A DNA stretch of 64,000 nt from Pseudomonas putida (GTDB lineage Bacteria; Pseudomonadota; Gammaproteobacteria; Pseudomonadales; Pseudomonadaceae): the NCBI RefSeq assembly GCF_002025705.1, contig NZ_CP018846.1:983501-1047500 (forward strand), in the 5' to 3' direction. Shown one piece after another: positions 44,907 through 55,075 of the stretch. A program made the position numbers and the translations under genes. The notes below the pieces were generated by a model. It was given only the letters and a program-made list of their open reading frames with translations, searched no databases and was not told the origin of the DNA. Position 1 is the first letter of the stretch. Each line of letters begins with the position of its first letter.

Positions 44907-45965
44907 ATGAACAACTACAAGATCGCCGCCATCCCGGGTGACGGCATCGGCGTCGAAGTGATCGCGGCGGGTGTGGAAGTACTGCAGGCCCTGGCTGCCA
45001 GGCGCGGTACCTTCACCATGGATTTCGAACACTTCGACTGGGGCTCGGAACGTTACCTGCGTGAGGGCCAGTACATTCCCGAGGATGGCCTGGAGTCACT
45101 CAAGGCGTTTGACGCCATCTTCTTCGGTGCCGTGGGCAGCCAGGAGGTGCCTGATCATGTGTCTCTGTGGGGGCTGCGCCTGCCGATCTGCCAGGGCTTC
45201 GACCAGTACGCCAACGTGCGCCCGGCGCGCGTGCTGCCCGGGGTTAGCAGCCCGCTGGCCAAGGGCAAGGCCATCGACTGGGTGATCGTGCGCGAAAACT
45301 CCGAAGGCGAATACTCCGGCAGCGGTGGCCGAGTACACCAAGGCCTGCCGATCAAGGTGGCTACCGAGGTCTCGACGTTTACCCGCGTGGGCGTGGAGCG
45401 CATCCACCGCTTCGCTTTCGAACTGGCCCGCACCCGGCCGGCGAAGCACCTGACGCTGGTGACCAAGTCCAACGCCCAGCGCCACGGCATGGTGCTGTGG
45501 GATGAGGTGTTCGCGCAGGTGGCCAAGGATTACCCGGATGTGCGCACCACCCGCGAACTGGTGGACGCCGTGACCACCACCATGGTGCTCAAGCCCGAGC
45601 AGCTGGATGTGGTGGTGGCGACCAACCTGCATGCCGACATTCTCTCGGACCTGGCCGCCGCGTTGTCCGGCAGCCTGGGCATCGCGCCCACCGCCAACCT
45701 CAACCCGGGCCGCGAGTTCCCATCGATGTTCGAACCGATCCACGGCTCGGCCTTCGACATCACCGGCAAGGGCGTGGCCAACCCGATCGCCACCTTCTGG
45801 ACCGCAGTGATGATGCTTGAACACCTGGGCGAAGCCGCTGCTGCGCGCGAGCTGATGGCGGCCATCGAAGCGGTGACCGAAAGTGGCCTGCACACGCCGG
45901 ACCTGGGCGGCAACGCCACTACTCGAGCAGTGACCGATGCCGTGCTGGCGCTGCTGCGCCGCTGA
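44907..45965 (+). CDS. dmlA: tartrate/D-malate dehydrogenase (decarboxylating)
   Basis: This enzyme of the isocitrate/isopropylmalate dehydrogenase family is 352 residues long. The N-terminus YKIAAIPGDGIGVEVIAAGVEVL is typical. RENSEGEYSGSGGRVH provides the substrate loop, KSNAQRHGMVLWDEVF the catalytic Lys, and TNLHADILSDLAAALSGSLGIAPTANLNPG plus PIHGSAFDITGKGVANPIAT the metal/NAD region. It oxidises D-malate or tartrate with NAD+. GGGAG precedes the ATG. The divergent LysR gene is the likely regulator. Confidence 0.92.
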   Translation: MNNYKIAAIPGDGIGVEVIAAGVEVLQALAARRGTFTMDFEHFDWGSERYLREGQYIPEDGLESLKAFDAIFFGAVGSQEVPDHVSLWGLRLPICQGFDQYANVRPARVLPGVSSPLAKGKAIDWVIVRENSEGEYSGSGGRVHQGLPIKVATEVSTFTRVGVERIHRFAFELARTRPAKHLTLVTKSNAQRHGMVLWDEVFAQVAKDYPDVRTTRELVDAVTTTMVLKPEQLDVVVATNLHADILSDLAAALSGSLGIAPTANLNPGREFPSMFEPIHGSAFDITGKGVANPIATFWTAVMMLEHLGEAAAARELMAAIEAVTESGLHTPDLGGNATTRAVTDAVLALLRR

Positions 45966-45967
45966 GT

Positions 45968-46546
45968 TCAGGCCTGCTTCAGCAGCAGCGCCACCCCCGG
46001 GAAATACTGGCCCAGCTCGTTGTGCAGCTTGCGATAGGCATAAGGGAAGTACCAGGCGATGGCGCAGGCTGTGTGTTTCTGCAGGTCATCGACCAGGTCT
46101 TGCAGTTCTTCCGGGCTGGCATGCTGGCCTGCCTTCCAGGGGGTGATGAACAGCGCCCCCGCTTTCAGCTGGCTGGGGTAGGCCACCTGACGGGCGAGGG
46201 CGGTGGTTTCCTGCAGGGCTGCGGCCATGTCCAGCCGGGCGATTTTTGGCCAGCGCTGGCTCACGCTCAGGTAGAGCGCCTCGTCGGCGCTGCAGATCGA
46301 CAGGTCGCAGCGCCCCTCCAGTTCGCCCTCGTCACGCTGCTTCTTGCTGGCAAACTGCGGCAGGGCTGCCCGTTCGGCCTGCCAGGCAGCTGCGGCGAGC
46401 ATGCCGATGTTGGCGGCGCTGCCATGCCAGTAGGGGGCTTCGGCATCGCCATTGAACTGGTTGAAGCGGTCGATGCAGTCGACCCAGCGCTCCAGGACCG
46501 GCTGCAGAAACTCCAGGCGCGGGTTATTGATGATCTGGCCTTGCAT
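45968..46546 (-). CDS. hypothetical protein (192 aa)
   Basis: This soluble, Trp- and Ala-rich protein begins MQGQIINNPRLEFLQPVLERW with AGGAGAGC upstream. Blocks such as FNGDAEAPYWHGSAANIGMLAAAAW, EGRCDLSICSADEALYLSVSQRWPKIARL and FPYAYRKLHNELGQYFPGV look conserved. No signal peptide, membrane segment or known catalytic motif is evident. It is divergent from the cobalamin riboswitch and convergent with dmlA. I do not recognise the family. Confidence 0.75.
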   Translation of the reverse strand: MQGQIINNPRLEFLQPVLERWVDCIDRFNQFNGDAEAPYWHGSAANIGMLAAAAWQAERAALPQFASKKQRDEGELEGRCDLSICSADEALYLSVSQRWPKIARLDMAAALQETTALARQVAYPSQLKAGALFITPWKAGQHASPEELQDLVDDLQKHTACAIAWYFPYAYRKLHNELGQYFPGVALLLKQA

Positions 46547-46718
46547 GCTGAGCTCTCCTGTTGTCGTTATGATCGCGTCCAGCGAAAAGTGATGGCTATG
46601 TGACATCATTTTATTCAGTGTGGCACAACCTGACGGATCGGCCATTGACCCAGGCCAGTTCGGCCGAAGTAAAAGGCCCCGTCCGATTGACGCTCCCGGT
46701 GCAACCCTCTAACCTTCG

Positions 46719-46930
46719 CGGCGTGTTTCAGGTGCCCTGCCAGCCCCGACTGGGCAGGGTGAAACTGGGAAGCCGGTGGTCGCCAGCATGGCGCGATTCC
46801 GGCGCTGCCCCCGCAACGGTAGGTGAGTAGCGGCCGCGCAGGGCCACTGGGTACAGGTACCCGGGAAGGCGCGCAGGCCTGGGCCGAACGGCCCGCTCAC
46901 AAGCCCGGAGACCGGCCTGAAACTGCCAAC
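46719..46930 (+). ncRNA. cobalamin (B12) riboswitch
   Basis: The conserved aptamer elements occur in order: CAGGTGCCCTG...CAGGGTGAAACTGGGAAGCCGGTG (P3-P4 region), the GCTGCCCCCGCAACGGTA core near 46805-46822, and the B12 box AAGCCCGGAGACCGGCCTGA (46901-46920). A GCATCAC/GTGATGC hairpin at 46932-46950 follows and may belong to the expression platform. It lies about 120 bases before cobO, so AdoCbl binding should shut down the whole cob operon. Confidence 0.93.
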
Positions 46931-47053
46931 GGCATCACGGAGGGTGATGCGCGGTGCACCGTGGCTCCGGCCATGGCTCCTGCGCGTTCTCCGTCTGCCC
47001 GCCTATTACCTGTCGCCGCTGTTCACGTGGCGTCAGCCTGCGGAGAACCCTTC

Positions 47054-47665
47054 ATGAGCGAATCCACCGACCGCGACGAACGCCACCTGGCGCGCATGCA
47101 GCGCAAGAAGGCGGTCATCGACGAGCGCATCGCCAATTCCCCCAATGAATGCGGCCTGCTGCTGGTGCTCACCGGCAACGGCAAGGGCAAGAGCAGTTCG
47201 GCCTTCGGCATGCTCGCTCGCGCCCTGGGTCATGGCATGCAGTGCGGCGTGGTGCAGTTCATCAAGGGCCGCAACAGCACCGGCGAGGAGCTGTTCTTCC
47301 GCCGTTTCCCCGAGCAGGTGCGCTACCACGTGATGGGCGAGGGGTTCACCTGGGAGACCCAGGACCGTCAGCGTGACATCGCTGCCGCCGAAGCTGCCTG
47401 GGCGGTATCGCGCGCGCTGCTGCAAGACCCGAGCGTGCAGTTCGTGGTGCTCGACGAGCTGAACATCGCCCTCAAGCACGGCTACCTCGATCTGGACCAA
47501 GTGCTGAGTGACATTCAGGCCCGGCCACCGATGCAGCATGTGATCGTCACCGGTCGCGCAGCCAAGCCTGAAATGATCGAACTGGCCGATACCGTCACCG
47601 AGATGGGGATGCTCAAGCATGCCTTCCAGGCCGGTATCCGCGCGCAGAAGGGCGTCGAACTGTGA
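47054..47665 (+). CDS. cobO: cob(I)yrinic acid a,c-diamide adenosyltransferase
   Basis: CobO attaches the adenosyl group to the corrin cobalt. The 203-residue protein has a P-loop LLLVLTGNGKGKSSSAFGML (~35-54) and FIKGRNSTGEELFFRRFP, both typical of the CobA/CobO/BtuR family. QFVVLDELNIALKHGYLDLDQVL is the ATP/corrin-binding region. The ATG at 47054 follows GGAG by eight bases; the longer open frame upstream is riboswitch sequence. It is the first gene of the late cobalamin operon; its stop overlaps cobB by 4 bases. Confidence 0.96.
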   Translation: MSESTDRDERHLARMQRKKAVIDERIANSPNECGLLLVLTGNGKGKSSSAFGMLARALGHGMQCGVVQFIKGRNSTGEELFFRRFPEQVRYHVMGEGFTWETQDRQRDIAAAEAAWAVSRALLQDPSVQFVVLDELNIALKHGYLDLDQVLSDIQARPPMQHVIVTGRAAKPEMIELADTVTEMGMLKHAFQAGIRAQKGVEL

Positions 47666-48957
47666 GTGAAACGCGCAGCTGCCCGGCGGTGCTGATCGCA
47701 GCACCTGCCTCTGGCCAGGGCAAGACTACCGTGACTGCAGCCCTTGCCCGCCTGCACCGCAACCTTGGGCGTAAAGTCCAGGTGTTCAAATGCGGCCCTG
47801 ATTTCCTCGACCCGATGATCCTTGAGCGGGCCAGTGGCGCACCGGTGTACCAGCTCGATCTGTGGATGATTGGTGCCGAAGAAAGCCGTCGACTGCTGTG
47901 GCAAGCTGCACAAGAGGCCGACCTGATTCTGATCGAGGGTGTGATGGGTCTGTTCGACGGCACCCCGTCCAGCGCTGATCTGGCCCGCCACTTCGGTGTG
48001 CCGGTGCTGGCGGTGATCGATGGCACGGCCATGGCCCAGACCTTCGGCGCCCTGGCCTTGGGCCTGGCGCGTTATCAGGCCGACCTGCCGTTCGCTGGCG
48101 TGCTGGCCAACCGGGTCGGTAGCCTGCGCCATGCGCAACTGCTCGAAGGCAGCCTGACCGAGGGCCTGCGCTGGTATGGGGGCTTGTCACGCGAGCGCGG
48201 CATCGAGCTGCCCAGCCGCCATCTGGGATTGGTCCAGGCCAGCGAGCTGAACGACCTGGATGCCCGCCTTGACGCTGCCGCCGAAGCCCTCGGCGCCAGC
48301 TGCGACGCTACCTTGCCGCCGCCGGTGGCCTTCGCCGCGCCCGCGCCACAACCGTGCGCTGCGTCGCTCAGCGGTGTGCGCATCGGCGTGGCGCGTGACG
48401 AAGCGTTCGCCTTTACATACGGCGCCAATCTCGACCTGCTGCGTGATCTGGGCGCACAGCTGGCATTCTTTTCGCCGTTGCATGATCGTGAGTTGCCAGC
48501 AGTAGACAGCCTGTACCTGCCAGGAGGCTATCCGGAACTGCATCACCACGCGCTGGCTGCCAATGCGCCGATGTGCGAAGCGATCCGTGCCCATCACGCC
48601 CAGGGCAAGCCGTTGCTGGCCGAGTGCGGCGGCATGCTGTACCTGCTCGATGCGCTGACTGATGTTGCTGGCGAGCGTGCCAAGCTGCTCGGCCTGCTGC
48701 CAGGCGAGGCGACCATGCAGAAGCGCCTGGCGGCCCTGGCACTGCAAGCCGTGGAACTGCCCGAAGGCACTCTGCGCGGGCACACCTACCACCACTCGCT
48801 GACCAGCACCGAGCTGGAGCCGATCGCCCGGGGCCTGAGCCCCAACGGTGGGCGCGGCAACGAAGCGGTGTATCGGCTGGGCAGGCTGACGGCGTCCTAC
48901 GTGCACTTCTACTTCCCGTCCAACCCTGACGCGGCGGCGGCGCTGTTGCGGCCATGA
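47662..48957 (+). CDS. cobB: cobyrinic acid a,c-diamide synthase
   Basis: CobB is an ATP- and glutamine-dependent amidase (CbiA type, 431 residues). The N-terminal dethiobiotin-synthetase-like domain has P-loop APASGQGKTTVTAALARL and LILIEGVMGLFDG. The C-terminal class I glutaminase domain has the nucleophile in LLAECGGMLYLLDAL and a late His in HTYHHS. The start is GTG, overlapping the cobO TGA (GTGA). In the aerobic pathway the enzyme acts on hydrogenobyrinic acid. Confidence 0.95.
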   Translation: MSETRSCPAVLIAAPASGQGKTTVTAALARLHRNLGRKVQVFKCGPDFLDPMILERASGAPVYQLDLWMIGAEESRRLLWQAAQEADLILIEGVMGLFDGTPSSADLARHFGVPVLAVIDGTAMAQTFGALALGLARYQADLPFAGVLANRVGSLRHAQLLEGSLTEGLRWYGGLSRERGIELPSRHLGLVQASELNDLDARLDAAAEALGASCDATLPPPVAFAAPAPQPCAASLSGVRIGVARDEAFAFTYGANLDLLRDLGAQLAFFSPLHDRELPAVDSLYLPGGYPELHHHALAANAPMCEAIRAHHAQGKPLLAECGGMLYLLDALTDVAGERAKLLGLLPGEATMQKRLAALALQAVELPEGTLRGHTYHHSLTSTELEPIARGLSPNGGRGNEAVYRLGRLTASYVHFYFPSNPDAAAALLRP

Positions 48958-49604
48958 GCGATCACGCCTACAGCGCCGCCGAGCGCGCCGCGATCTACCG
49001 CGCCATTGGTGAGCGCCGCGACATGCGCCACTTTGCTGGTGGCTCGGTCGCTCCCGAGCTGCTCGCTCGCCTGCTGGCCGCCGCGCACCAGGCGCCGAGT
49101 GTCGGCCTGATGCAGCCTTGGCGCTTCATCCGCATCAGCCAGCGTGAACTGCGCGGGCAGATTCAGGCCTTGGTCGAAGAAGAGCGGGTGCGTACCGCCG
49201 AAGCGCTGGGCGAACGCTCTGATGAGTTCATGAAACTCAAGGTGGAGGGCATCAGCGACTGCGCTGAAGTGCTGGTGGCAGCGTTGATGGACAACCGCGA
49301 GTCGCACATCTTCGGCCGCCGTACCTTGCCGGAGATGGACCTGGCTTCGCTGGCCTGTGCGATCCAGAACCTGTGGCTGGCCGCCCGAGCCGAGGGCCTG
49401 GGGCTGGGCTGGGTCTCGCTGTTCGAGCCGCAGGCCCTGGCCGCGCTGCTGGGCATGCCCGCTGGGGCCAAGCCGGTGGCGGTGCTGTGCCTGGGGCCAG
49501 TCACCGCGTTCTACGCGCAGCCGATGCTGGTACAGGAAAACTGGGCCGAGGAACGCCCCTTGAGTGACATGCTGTTCGAGAACCAATGGGGAGAACGCCC
49601 ATGA
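48954..49604 (+). CDS. bluB: 5,6-dimethylbenzimidazole synthase
   Basis: BluB is an oxygen-dependent flavin destructase that cannibalises FMNH2 to make DMB, the lower ligand of B12. The 216-residue nitroreductase-fold protein has [12 protein letters not shown] (Arg/FMN binding), [17 protein letters not shown] and [28 protein letters not shown], all BluB hallmarks. Start and stop overlap the neighbouring cob genes by 4 bases. Its presence inside the operon means this strain can make its own DMB aerobically. Confidence 0.93.
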   Translation: MSDHAYSAAERAAIYRAIGERRDMRHFAGGSVAPELLARLLAAAHQAPSVGLMQPWRFIRISQRELRGQIQALVEEERVRTAEALGERSDEFMKLKVEGISDCAEVLVAALMDNRESHIFGRRTLPEMDLASLACAIQNLWLAARAEGLGLGWVSLFEPQALAALLGMPAGAKPVAVLCLGPVTAFYAQPMLVQENWAEERPLSDMLFENQWGERP

Positions 49605-50509
49605 GCGTCGCTTTGCTGACCGTAGCCGGTGTGGCCCTGGATGCGCTGCTGGGTGAGCCGCAGCGACGGCATCCTCTGGTGGGCTTCGGCAACCTGGCGT
49701 CGAGCCTGGAGCGCCGCCTGAATGCCAGCGGGCGCGGCTGGCGCAGCCATGGCGTGAGCGCCTGGTTCCTGGCCGTGGTACCACTGACCCTGGTGGCGTT
49801 GATATTGTCCTGGTTGCCCTATGTCGGCTGGTTGGTGGACGTGCTGGCGCTGTATTGCGCCCTCGGTTTGCGCAGCCTCGGGGAGCATGTGCTGCCGGTG
49901 GCCAACGCCTTGCGCCAAGGGGATCTGGAAGAGGCGCGGCGCCGCGTCGGCTACCTGGTCAGCCGGGAAACCCGCGAACTGGACGAACCAGCAGTCGCTC
50001 GCGCAGCCACCGAATCGGTACTGGAGAACGGCAGCGATGCGGTGTTCGCCGCGCTGTTCTGGTTCGTCGTGGCCGGGGCGCCGGGGGTGGTGCTGTACCG
50101 CCTTAGCAACACCCTGGACGCCATGTGGGGTTACCGTAACGAACGCTTCGAGCGCTTCGGTTGGTGCGCGGCGCGCATCGACGATGTGCTGAACTATATT
50201 CCCGCCAGGCTGGTGGCGCTGACTTACGCGCTACTTGGTAAAACGCGCCTGGCCCTGGCCTGCTGGCGTAAACAGGCACCGCTGTGGGACAGCCCCAACG
50301 CTGGGCCAGTGATGGCCTCGGGGGCCGGTGCGCTGGGTGTCGAACTGGGCGGCCCGGCGGTGTACCACGGTGAACTGCACGAGCGCCCACGCCTGGGTGA
50401 CGGGCCGATGGCCGATGCCGATGCCATCGAGCGCGGCTGGAGCCTGGTGCAGCGTGGTGTGTGGTTGTGGGTACTGCTGATCTGCGTGGGAGCCTATCTG
50501 AATGCTTGA
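49601..50509 (+). CDS. cobD: adenosylcobinamide-phosphate synthase (CbiB type)
   Basis: This polytopic inner-membrane protein joins the aminopropanol arm to adenosylcobyric acid. The 302-residue sequence shows [21 protein letters not shown], the signature of CbiB/CobD, then [36 protein letters not shown] and [19 protein letters not shown]. It has about five hydrophobic segments. ATGA overlap with bluB; 8-base overlap with the next gene. Confidence 0.94.
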   Translation: MSVALLTVAGVALDALLGEPQRRHPLVGFGNLASSLERRLNASGRGWRSHGVSAWFLAVVPLTLVALILSWLPYVGWLVDVLALYCALGLRSLGEHVLPVANALRQGDLEEARRRVGYLVSRETRELDEPAVARAATESVLENGSDAVFAALFWFVVAGAPGVVLYRLSNTLDAMWGYRNERFERFGWCAARIDDVLNYIPARLVALTYALLGKTRLALACWRKQAPLWDSPNAGPVMASGAGALGVELGGPAVYHGELHERPRLGDGPMADADAIERGWSLVQRGVWLWVLLICVGAYLNA

Positions 50510-51494
50510 ACACGGTGGCCGCCTGCTGCGTGCGGTGCGGCAGTACGGGATCGCGCGGGAAGACTGGCTCGACCTGTCCAGCGGCATCGCGCCGTGGTCT
50601 TATCCGATTCCGCCGATTCCACTGGATGCGTGGGCCCGGCTGCCAGAGACCGACGACGGCCTCGAAGACGCGGCGCGGCGTTACTACCGCGCCACCCAGC
50701 TACTGCCGGTGGCCGGTTCGCAGGCGGCGATCCAGGCGCTGCCGACATTGCGCCCGGCCGGGCGAGTCGGTGTGCTGTCCCCCTGTTATGCCGAACATCC
50801 CCAAGCATGGCGGCGCGCCGGGCATGAGGTGGTCGAACTGGATGAAACCCAGGCCGAAGCCGAGCTCGACAGCCTTGATGTGCTGGTGCTGGTCAACCCG
50901 AACAACCCCACCGGTCGCCGGGTATCGCGCGAGCGTCTGCTGGCCTGGCACGCGCGGTTGGCCGAGCGCGGCGGCTGGCTGCTGGTCGACGAAGCGTTCA
51001 TGGACAACACCCCCGAGCACAGCGTGACCGACTGCGCCGAACGCCCGGGCCTGATCGTGTTGCGTTCGTTCGGCAAGTTCTTTGGCTTGGCCGGCGTACG
51101 GTTGGGCTGCGTAGTGGCCGAACCCTCGTTGCTGCAGCGCCTTGCCGAGCTGCTCGGGCCCTGGACCGTCAGTGGTCCGACCCGGGTGCTGGCGCAAGCC
51201 TGCTTTGCCGACCACGCGGCGCATCAAGCTCAGATCGAACGCTGTGCGCTGGCCAGTCAGCGCCTGGCAGCACTGTTGCAAGGCGTTGGCCTGGCGCCCA
51301 GCGGTGGCTGCGACCTGTTCCAGTACGTGCGCAGCGCGCATGCAGCCCACCTGCATGATTTTCTCGCCCGCCGCGGCATCCTCGTGCGCCTGTTCGAGCA
51401 GCCTGCCGCCGTGCGCCTTGGCCTGCCGGCGAATGCCGCAGACGAGCAGCGCCTGGCCCGGGCCCTGGCCGATTATCAGAAGGAAACGGCATGA
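50502..51494 (+). CDS. cobC: threonine-phosphate decarboxylase
   Basis: This PLP-dependent fold-type I enzyme supplies (R)-1-aminopropan-2-ol phosphate for the nucleotide loop. The N-terminal [13 protein letters not shown], the [19 protein letters not shown] block, [13 protein letters not shown] and the PLP lysine in [17 protein letters not shown] are all visible in the 330-residue protein. Naming follows the Pseudomonas denitrificans scheme (CobD in Salmonella). It is coupled to the genes on both sides by overlaps. Confidence 0.93.
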   Translation: MLEHGGRLLRAVRQYGIAREDWLDLSSGIAPWSYPIPPIPLDAWARLPETDDGLEDAARRYYRATQLLPVAGSQAAIQALPTLRPAGRVGVLSPCYAEHPQAWRRAGHEVVELDETQAEAELDSLDVLVLVNPNNPTGRRVSRERLLAWHARLAERGGWLLVDEAFMDNTPEHSVTDCAERPGLIVLRSFGKFFGLAGVRLGCVVAEPSLLQRLAELLGPWTVSGPTRVLAQACFADHAAHQAQIERCALASQRLAALLQGVGLAPSGGCDLFQYVRSAHAAHLHDFLARRGILVRLFEQPAAVRLGLPANAADEQRLARALADYQKETA

Positions 51495-52945
51495 CCACCC
51501 TCATGGTGCAAGGCACCACCTCCGATGCGGGCAAGAGCACACTGGTTACCGCCCTGTGCCGCTGGCTGTTGCGCCAGGGCGTCGGCGTGGTGCCGTTCAA
51601 GCCCCAGAACATGGCGCTCAACAGCGCCGTGACCGCCGACGGCGGTGAAATCGGCCGCGCCCAGGCGGTACAGGCCCAGGCTTGCCGGCTGGCCCCCCAC
51701 ACCGACATGAACCCGGTGCTGCTCAAGCCCAACAGCGACACCGGAGCCCAGGTGATCATCCATGGTCGCGCGGTCACCAGCATGAATGCGGTGGCCTATC
51801 ACGACTACAAGGCGATTGCCATGCAGGCAGTGCTGGCCTCGCACCAGCGCCTCACAGCTGCCTACCCGGTGGTGATGGTAGAGGGCGCGGGTTCGCCGGC
51901 CGAAATCAACCTGCGCGCCGGTGATATCGCCAACATGGGCTTTGCCGAGGCGGTCGACTGCCCGGTGATCCTGGTTGCCGACATCAACCGCGGCGGGGTG
52001 TTCGCCCACCTGGTCGGTACCCTCGAGCTGCTTTCGCCGAGCGAGCAGGCGCGGGTCAAGGGCTTCGTCATCAATCGTTTTCGCGGCGACATCGCGCTGC
52101 TTCAACCGGGCCTGGACTGGCTGGAGCAACGCACTGGCAAACCTGTGCTGGGCGTGCTGCCCTATGTCACCGACCTGCACCTGGAAGCCGAGGATGGCAT
52201 CGACATCCGCCAGGGCGCCAAGGAGGAGCACGTGCTCAAGGTGATCGTCCCGGTGCTGCCGCGCATCAGCAACCACACTGATTTCGACCCGTTGCGCCTG
52301 CACCCGCAGGTCGACCTGCAGTTCATCGGCCCGGGCCAGCCGATTCCGGCCGCCGACCTGATCATCCTGCCCGGCTCGAAGAGCGTGCGCGGCGACCTGG
52401 CGCAACTGCGCGAGCGTGGCTGGGACAAGGCCATCGAGCGGCACCTGCGCTATGGCGGCAAATTGATCGGCATCTGCGGTGGCCTGCAGATGCTTGGCCG
52501 TGAAGTGCACGACCCGCTCGGCCTGGAAGGCGCCGCCGGTTCCAGCCCCGGGCTGGGCCTGTTCGATTACGTGACGGTGCTTGAAGCCGACAAGCAACTG
52601 CGCAACGTTGCCGGCGTTCTGAGCCTGGAAGCCGTGCCGGTCGCCGGTTATGAAATTCATGCAGGCGTTACCGCAGGCCCTGCCCTGGAACGGCCCGCCG
52701 TGCAGCTCGCCGATGGCCGTTGTGACGGCGCGATCAGTGCCGACGGCCAGGTCCTCGCCACCTACCTTCATGGCCTGTTCGAGGGCAGCCAGTCGTGTGC
52801 CGCGCTGCTGCGCTGGGCGGGGCTGGAGAATGCGCAGACCATCGATTACGAGGCCCTGCGCGAACGTGATATCGAGCGCTTGGCCGACCTGGTGGAAACC
52901 CACCTGGATACCGCGCACCTGCGAACGCTTTGTGGAGTCGCCTGA
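51491..52945 (+). CDS. cobQ: cobyric acid synthase
   Basis: CobQ amidates four carboxylates of adenosylcobyrinic acid diamide with glutamine and ATP. The N-terminal domain shows [20 protein letters not shown] (P-loop), [22 protein letters not shown] and [24 protein letters not shown]. The C-terminal glutaminase domain has the Cys in [11 protein letters not shown] and a conserved YEIHAG. At 484 residues it has the normal length. It overlaps cobC by 4 bases; cobP begins one base after its stop. Confidence 0.96.
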   Translation: MTTLMVQGTTSDAGKSTLVTALCRWLLRQGVGVVPFKPQNMALNSAVTADGGEIGRAQAVQAQACRLAPHTDMNPVLLKPNSDTGAQVIIHGRAVTSMNAVAYHDYKAIAMQAVLASHQRLTAAYPVVMVEGAGSPAEINLRAGDIANMGFAEAVDCPVILVADINRGGVFAHLVGTLELLSPSEQARVKGFVINRFRGDIALLQPGLDWLEQRTGKPVLGVLPYVTDLHLEAEDGIDIRQGAKEEHVLKVIVPVLPRISNHTDFDPLRLHPQVDLQFIGPGQPIPAADLIILPGSKSVRGDLAQLRERGWDKAIERHLRYGGKLIGICGGLQMLGREVHDPLGLEGAAGSSPGLGLFDYVTVLEADKQLRNVAGVLSLEAVPVAGYEIHAGVTAGPALERPAVQLADGRCDGAISADGQVLATYLHGLFEGSQSCAALLRWAGLENAQTIDYEALRERDIERLADLVETHLDTAHLRTLCGVA

Positions 52946-52946
52946 G

Positions 52947-53468
52947 ATGCGCAACCTGATCCTCGGCGGCGCCCGTTCGGGCAAAAGCCGCCTGGCCGAG
53001 CAACTGGCCAGCGACAGCGGCCTGGCGGTCACCTACATTGCCACCAGCGAGCCGCTCGATGGCGAAATGAACGAGCGCGTGCGCCTGCACCGCCAGCGCC
53101 GGCCAGCCGATTGGGGGCTGATCGAAGAACCCCTGGCGCTGGCTGCTGTGCTGCGTGCAGAGGCCGCTGAAGGTCGCTGCCTGCTGGTGGACTGCCTGAC
53201 CTTGTGGTTGACCAACCTGCTGATGCTCGACGATCAGCAGCGGCTGGCCGCAGAGCGCGATGCGCTGCTCGACTGCCTGGAGCAATTGCCCGGCACAATC
53301 ATTCTGGTCAGCAACGAAACCGGCCTGGGCGTGGTGCCCATGGGCGAGCTGACCCGCCGTTACGTCGACCTGGCCGGCTGGCTGCACCAAGCCATTGCCG
53401 AACGCTGTCAGCGTGTGGTGCTGACCGTGGCCGGCCTACCCCTCATGCTCAAAGGACCCGCTCTATGA
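52947..53468 (+). CDS. cobP: bifunctional adenosylcobinamide kinase/guanylyltransferase
   Basis: This 173-residue protein (CobU type) phosphorylates cobinamide and then transfers GMP. The P-loop [18 protein letters not shown] is at residues ~3-20, followed by [22 protein letters not shown] (guanylylated His region) and [13 protein letters not shown] (Walker B-like). [28 protein letters not shown] matches the family. The ATG at 52947 is one base past the cobQ stop; the longer frame upstream is a shadow of cobQ. Confidence 0.95.
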   Translation: MRNLILGGARSGKSRLAEQLASDSGLAVTYIATSEPLDGEMNERVRLHRQRRPADWGLIEEPLALAAVLRAEAAEGRCLLVDCLTLWLTNLLMLDDQQRLAAERDALLDCLEQLPGTIILVSNETGLGVVPMGELTRRYVDLAGWLHQAIAERCQRVVLTVAGLPLMLKGPAL

Positions 53469-54520
53469 ACCAAGCCTGGTGGCGTGATGCCTGCCAACCT
53501 CTCGACAACGCTGCCATGGACCAGGCCCGCACCCGTCAGCAGCAGCTGACCAAACCTGCCGGCTCGCTCGGCCAGCTCGAAGGCCTGGCAGTGCAACTGG
53601 CCGGCTTGCAAGGGCGTGAGCGGCCAACCCTGGATCAGGTCGCCATCACGATTTTCGCGGGCGACCATGGTGTGGTCGAGGAGGGCATTTCGGCCTATCC
53701 ACAGGCGGTCACCGGGCAGATGCTGCGCAACTTCGTGGGCGGTGGCGCGGCGATCAGCGTGCTGGCGCGGCAACTGCAGGCCAGCCTTGAAGTGGTCGAC
53801 CTGGGGACCATTGACCCTGAGCTGGAACTGCCCGGGGTGCGTCATCTGCGCCTCGGCGCCGGCACTGCCAACTTCGCCCGCCAACCGGCCATGACCGATG
53901 CGCAGCTGCAAGGTGCATTGCAGGCCGGTCGTGACAGCGCCCTGCGCGCAGCGGCCAATGGCGCGCAGCTGTTCATCGGTGGCGAGATGGGCATTGGCAA
54001 CACCTCTGCCGCCGCCGCGCTGGCCAGCACCTTGCTGGCCTGCCCGGCAAGCGAGTTGAGTGGGCCGGGTACCGGCCTGGACAGCGCAGGTGTGCGCCAC
54101 AAGGCCGAAGTGATCGAGCGCGCCCTGGTGCTGCACGGCCTGCGCGCCGATGAGCCGCTACAGGCCCTGGCTTGTGTCGGCGGCTTCGAGATCGCCGCAC
54201 TGACTGGTGCCTACCTCGCCTGTGCTCAGCAGGGCATCGCGGTGCTGGTGGATGGCTTCATCTGCAGCGTCGCCGCACTGCTGGCGGTACGCCTCAACCC
54301 GCAGAGCCGTGACTGGCTGCTGTTCGCTCATCAGGGCGCGGAGCCTGGGCACAAGACCCTGCTCGCAGCGCTGCAGGCCGAGCCGCTGCTGGCCCTGGGG
54401 TTGCGCCTGGGCGAGGGCAGTGGAGCCGCCTTGGCAGTGCCGCTGATGCGCCTGGCCTGCGCCCTGCACGGGCAAATGGCGACCTTCGCAGAGGCTGCGG
54501 TAGCGGACCGCCCGGCATGA
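53465..54520 (+). CDS. cobT: nicotinate-nucleotide-DMB phosphoribosyltransferase
   Basis: The enzyme makes alpha-ribazole 5'-phosphate from DMB and nicotinate mononucleotide. The 351-residue sequence carries [58 protein letters not shown] (phosphate-binding) and the catalytic Glu near the C-terminus in [15 protein letters not shown]. It is CobU in the P. denitrificans scheme and CobT in Salmonella. The ATG overlaps the cobP stop (ATGA), and its stop overlaps the next gene. Confidence 0.95.
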   Translation: MNQAWWRDACQPLDNAAMDQARTRQQQLTKPAGSLGQLEGLAVQLAGLQGRERPTLDQVAITIFAGDHGVVEEGISAYPQAVTGQMLRNFVGGGAAISVLARQLQASLEVVDLGTIDPELELPGVRHLRLGAGTANFARQPAMTDAQLQGALQAGRDSALRAAANGAQLFIGGEMGIGNTSAAAALASTLLACPASELSGPGTGLDSAGVRHKAEVIERALVLHGLRADEPLQALACVGGFEIAALTGAYLACAQQGIAVLVDGFICSVAALLAVRLNPQSRDWLLFAHQGAEPGHKTLLAALQAEPLLALGLRLGEGSGAALAVPLMRLACALHGQMATFAEAAVADRPA

Positions 54521-55074
54521 TTCTCGACCTGCTGCGCCACGGTGAAACCGAGCTGGGCGGCGGCCTGCGCGGCAGCCTGGATGATGCCTTGACCGACAAG
54601 GGCTGGGGCCAGATGCGTGACGCGCTGGCAGGCGCAGGCCCCTGGGATGTGCTGGTCAGCTCGCCGTTGCAGCGCTGTGCGCGTTTTGCCGAGCAACTGG
54701 GCATGCCGGTTCAGCTTGAAGCCGGTCTGCAAGAGCTGCATTTCGGTGAGTGGGAAGGGCGCAGCGCCTTGCAGATCATGCAAACGCAGGCTGATGCGCT
54801 TGGGCGCTTCTGGGCCGACCCTTACAGTTACACTCCGCCCGCAGGGGAGCCTGTCGCGGCCTTCGCCGAACGTGTGCTGTCCGCCATCGCCCGCCTGCAC
54901 CAGCAACATGCTGGCAAGCGCGTGCTGCTGGTCACCCATGGCGGTGTCATGCGCCTGCTGCTGGCGCGTGCCCGTGGCCTGCCCCGGGAGCAGTTGCTGC
55001 AGGTCGAGGTTGGCCATGGCGCCTTGGCGCGCCTGGCGGTGGACGAAGATGGCGCGCTGCTCGAGGTGCTTTGA
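54517..55074 (+). CDS. alpha-ribazole phosphatase (histidine phosphatase family)
   Basis: This 185-residue phosphoglycerate-mutase-fold phosphatase begins [15 protein letters not shown] (catalytic RHG motif at residues ~7-9), then [15 protein letters not shown], the proton-donor region [14 protein letters not shown] and the second His in [13 protein letters not shown]. It dephosphorylates alpha-ribazole phosphate or adenosylcobalamin phosphate. This is CobC of Salmonella nomenclature, left unnamed here to avoid confusion with the decarboxylase gene. ATGA overlap with cobT; 1 base before cobS. Confidence 0.9.
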   Translation: MILDLLRHGETELGGGLRGSLDDALTDKGWGQMRDALAGAGPWDVLVSSPLQRCARFAEQLGMPVQLEAGLQELHFGEWEGRSALQIMQTQADALGRFWADPYSYTPPAGEPVAAFAERVLSAIARLHQQHAGKRVLLVTHGGVMRLLLARARGLPREQLLQVEVGHGALARLAVDEDGALLEVL

Positions 55075-55075
55075 C

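Noticed and set aside
46823..47053. 77-codon N-terminal extension of cobO
   Set aside because: The extension would translate riboswitch sequence; the ATG at 47054 has a good ribosome binding site and the family N-terminus.
51476..53032. 518-codon open frame opposite cobQ/cobP
   Set aside because: Shadow frame crossing two genes; no protein-like motifs.
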